This document shows, one piece after another, positions 32,183-33,644 of a DNA stretch of 33,644 nucleotides (positions are counted from its first letter, which is position 1; the number at the start of each line of letters is the position of its first letter). The notes under the pieces were generated by a model that was not told the origin of the DNA, made no database searches, and worked only from the letters and a program-made list of their open reading frames with translations. The position numbers were made by a program, and so were the translations under genes. Source of the stretch: Prosthecobacter debontii (GTDB lineage Bacteria > Verrucomicrobiota > Verrucomicrobiia > Chthoniobacterales > Chthoniobacteraceae); NCBI GenBank assembly GCA_945905735.1, contig CAMDQC010000044.1:1-33644 (forward strand), written 5' to 3'.

Positions 32183-32911
32183 ATGCACATCACCGGAGTC
32201 ATCAAACGCCGCATCCTCGTCAACTACCGCGTCGCTCCCGCCGTCGTGCGGACGCTGCTGCCTGCGCCTTTTCGGCCCAAGCTACACGCGGGGTTTGCAG
32301 TCGTCGGCATCTGCCTCATCCGACTGGAAAAGATGCGGCCTGTCGGCTTTCCGGCGTTCATCGGAGTCACCAGCGAGAACGCTGCGCACCGCATCGCGGT
32401 CGAGTGGGATGAAGGAGTGAACGTCCGCGAAGGCGTGTTCGTTTTCCGCCGCGACACGAACTCGCTGCTCAACCACTACGCGGGCGGACGACTCTTTCCC
32501 GGCGAGCAACACTACGCGGATTTTGCCGTGCGCGATGCGGGCGGCCACATCGGCCTCCGCGCCCGGCCAGACAACGGAGCGGCGCTCGTCGAGCTACGCG
32601 GACACGAGAGCGCCGCGCTGCCCGGCAGCTCCATCTTTCGTTCACTGGAGGAAAGCTCGCGCTTTTTCGAGGCGGGATGTCTCGGCTTTTCGCTCGGCAA
32701 AAAGGGCGACATTGACGGAATGAAGCTCGTCACTCGCGAATGGTCCGTCCGCCCTTTCGAGGTCGAGATATGCCGCTCGCGATTCTTCGCCGACACGAGC
32801 GTTTTCCCGGCGGGCAGCGTCGTCTTTGATCACGCGATTCTCATGCGCGACATCCCGCACGAATGGCACACTTGCCCCGCGCCCGTAGCGACGGTAAAGC
32901 GGATCGCGTGA
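32183..32911 (+). CDS. DUF2071 family protein
   Basis: Protein of 242 residues of DUF2071 type. The recognisable run is RRILVNYRVAPAVVRTLLP, followed by VGICLIRLEKMRP, GFPAFIGVTSENAAHRIAVE and RRDTNSLLNHYAGGRLFPGE, then the C-terminal SVVFDHAILMRDIPHEW. The fold resembles acetoacetate decarboxylase-like proteins; the reaction is unknown. No signal or TM segment is seen. The ATG at 32183 is the best start (MHITGVIKRR). It is convergent with the DCC gene, one base apart. Confidence 0.85.
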   Translation: MHITGVIKRRILVNYRVAPAVVRTLLPAPFRPKLHAGFAVVGICLIRLEKMRPVGFPAFIGVTSENAAHRIAVEWDEGVNVREGVFVFRRDTNSLLNHYAGGRLFPGEQHYADFAVRDAGGHIGLRARPDNGAALVELRGHESAALPGSSIFRSLEESSRFFEAGCLGFSLGKKGDIDGMKLVTREWSVRPFEVEICRSRFFADTSVFPAGSVVFDHAILMRDIPHEWHTCPAPVATVKRIA

Positions 32912-32912
32912 G

Positions 32913-33338
32913 CTAACGCGCACACGTCCCGTCTTCACACGGGGGCTGCGCGAGCAGGCGGGCGGCTGTTTCCGGGCTGTGCCCAAAGAGCCACCGCGAG
33001 ATGGTGAGGCGGTTTTGCGAGACGCCGTGGCAGATGCTGCGAGCGAATGGCTTGAGCAGTGGATGCGACATTCGCAGCGACCAGTTGCGATATTCGCGCA
33101 GCGCCCAGAGAGTCATGATCCAGCCGTTCACGCCGCGCCAGACTTCGCCGGTATCGGCAATCGCGATGAGTTCTTCCCCCGGCTTCAGCGCGCCGATTCC
33201 GGGGAAACGATCTTCGAGATGCTCGTCTTGCAATGGGACGAAAATGAGCGGGACGTAGGCCGCCTGTTGCGAGAGCCAGACGCGGATGCTGCGACACATC
33301 GCGCACTTGGCGTCGTAGAGAATGGTGAGTGTTTTCAT
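32913..33338 (-). CDS. DCC family (DUF393) thiol-disulfide protein
   Basis: Protein of 141 residues of the DCC/DUF393 family. The N-terminal redox-like motif is LTILYDAKCAMCRSIRVWL with Cys12 and Cys15 (C-x2-C), the place of the usual YDGxCxxC. The body has LIFVPLQDEHLEDRFPG and GVNGWIMTLWALREYR. The C-terminus carries two further Cys in CEDGTC. The family is thought to act in disulfide exchange, without a settled partner. The ATG at 33338 is preceded by GGTGAAG; a strong hairpin lies just upstream. Confidence 0.9.
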   Translation of the reverse strand: MKTLTILYDAKCAMCRSIRVWLSQQAAYVPLIFVPLQDEHLEDRFPGIGALKPGEELIAIADTGEVWRGVNGWIMTLWALREYRNWSLRMSHPLLKPFARSICHGVSQNRLTISRWLFGHSPETAARLLAQPPCEDGTCAR

Positions 33339-33345
33339 GGCACTT

Positions 33346-33375
33346 CACCGCGACCGCAGGGGAGCGGTCGCGGTG
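33346..33375. promoter_or_regulatory. Perfect 12-bp-stem hairpin upstream of the DCC gene
   Basis: CACCGCGACCGC (33346-33357) pairs perfectly with GCGGTCGCGGTG (33364-33375) across a 6-nt loop. On the minus strand it lies between the stop of the membrane-protein fragment (33390-33388) and the DCC ATG at 33338, its near end 7 nt before the ATG. No T run follows on either strand, so it is not a typical terminator. It could limit ribosome access or act as a mRNA processing signal. Confidence 0.55.
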
Positions 33376-33387
33376 GTTTGGAGTGGT

Positions 33388-33537
33388 TTAGTGCCGGGCG
33401 ACGTAGGCGTCGGGGCCCACGGGCGGTGGTGCATGGCGGATGACGGCGTTTTTCCGCATCGTGTTAAAGACGTAGATGTTCAGGAAGTGCATCACGCCGA
33501 GGATGAGCAAGACGCAGCCGACTTTCGTGCCGAGGCT
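33388..33537 (-). pseudogene. 3' end of a membrane-protein gene, probably cut by an insertion sequence
   Basis: The reverse frame gives 49 C-terminal residues. They hold a hydrophobic helix (about VGCVLLILGVMHFLNIYV), then a basic turn FNTMRKNAV and a Pro-rich tail APPPVGPDAYVARH before the TAA. Codon use resembles neighbouring genes. Directly upstream at about 33538 the sequence changes to an insertion-sequence-like end, so the remainder is missing from the window or displaced. The frame stays open a little further into that region, which may be chance. I do not recognise the family. It could also be a complete gene end if the IS reading is wrong. Confidence 0.5.
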
Positions 33538-33644
33538 TGAGGTGGACCCCGTTCTTCGGCCAGAGTTAATGGAAATTAAGCTATGGCGGAGAGACGTAAA
33601 GAAGTGATGGAATGGTGGTCGTTTCTGGTCAAGGAGATTGGTGT
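33538..33644 (+). mobile_element. Left end of a probable insertion sequence (IS3-like terminus), cut by the window edge
   Basis: The sequence from 33538 reads TGAGGTGGACCCCGTTCTTC and continues GGCCAGAGTTA. The TGA-n-GTG-n-ACCCC layout resembles termini of IS3-family elements. A short ORF begins 45 nt later at 33583, the expected distance for the first transposase frame. The other end and the target duplication are outside the window, so family and boundaries are tentative. Confidence 0.5.
33583..33644 (+). CDS. Probable transposase N-terminus (partial)
   Basis: An open frame starts with ATG at 33583 and runs off the right edge; 20 complete codons are visible. The peptide is basic near its start (MAERRKEVMEWWSF) and then hydrophobic. 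GGAA at 33571-33574 may be the ribosome site. Its place just inside a probable IS terminus suggests a transposase or its regulator frame. The visible part is too short to confirm by motif. Confidence 0.45.
   Translation, partial: MAERRKEVMEWWSFLVKEIG

Noticed and set aside
33346-33375. Rho-independent terminator
   Set aside because: The stem is perfect but no T tract follows on either strand.

Overview
This is a high-GC bacterial chromosomal window of about 33.6 kb. The gene content suggests a Verrucomicrobiota-type (PVC group) genome. The hints are a secreted planctomycete-type cytochrome c fused to a WD40-like propeller, a DUF4912 protein, a REC/pseudokinase/FGE-fold fusion, a solitary EboE homologue, a four-helix-bundle (S23-type) gene, and long palindromic intergenic repeats of several families. 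The assignment rests on recognition of families only, with moderate confidence. No rRNA, tRNA or CRISPR array was seen.

Layout. 1-124 holds a 42-bp tandem repeat with a perfect hairpin. 291-6574 is a signalling cluster: a PAS histidine kinase, a REC-PAS-kinase-REC hybrid, a NarL/LuxR-type response regulator and a membrane-bound PAS-PAS kinase. 6789-15371 holds mainly housekeeping genes: pdxH, the cytochrome c/WD40 protein, a DUF4912 protein, a coupled eboE-like/GNAT pair, a soluble YedY-like molybdopterin enzyme, and an AsnC-type regulator with argJ and a membrane-anchored protein. 15505-20147 holds a secreted cyclophilin with a clear terminator, a large palindromic element, a DUF485/ActP-like transporter pair, and plsY-gpsA for phospholipid synthesis. 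20151-25320 (minus strand) holds rmuC and a two-gene unit: a membrane-anchored TPR-like protein and a REC/pseudokinase/FGE-fold protein.

25519-30212 is the most striking region. A Fur-family regulator heads a sufC-sufB-sufD iron-sulfur assembly operon. A two-gene minimal nucleotidyltransferase (MNT)/HEPN module is inserted between sufC and sufB, with 5-nt, 4-nt-overlap and 11-nt-overlap junctions, so it is apparently co-transcribed and translationally coupled with the suf genes.

30214-33644 holds a probable small membrane peptide, a Gfo/Idh/MocA oxidoreductase and a four-helix-bundle gene flanked by two 88-bp direct repeats that are each palindromic. Then come a DUF2071 protein, a DCC thiol-disulfide protein, and the 3' end of a membrane-protein gene. 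That last gene appears to be cut by an insertion sequence whose left end and transposase start run off the window edge.
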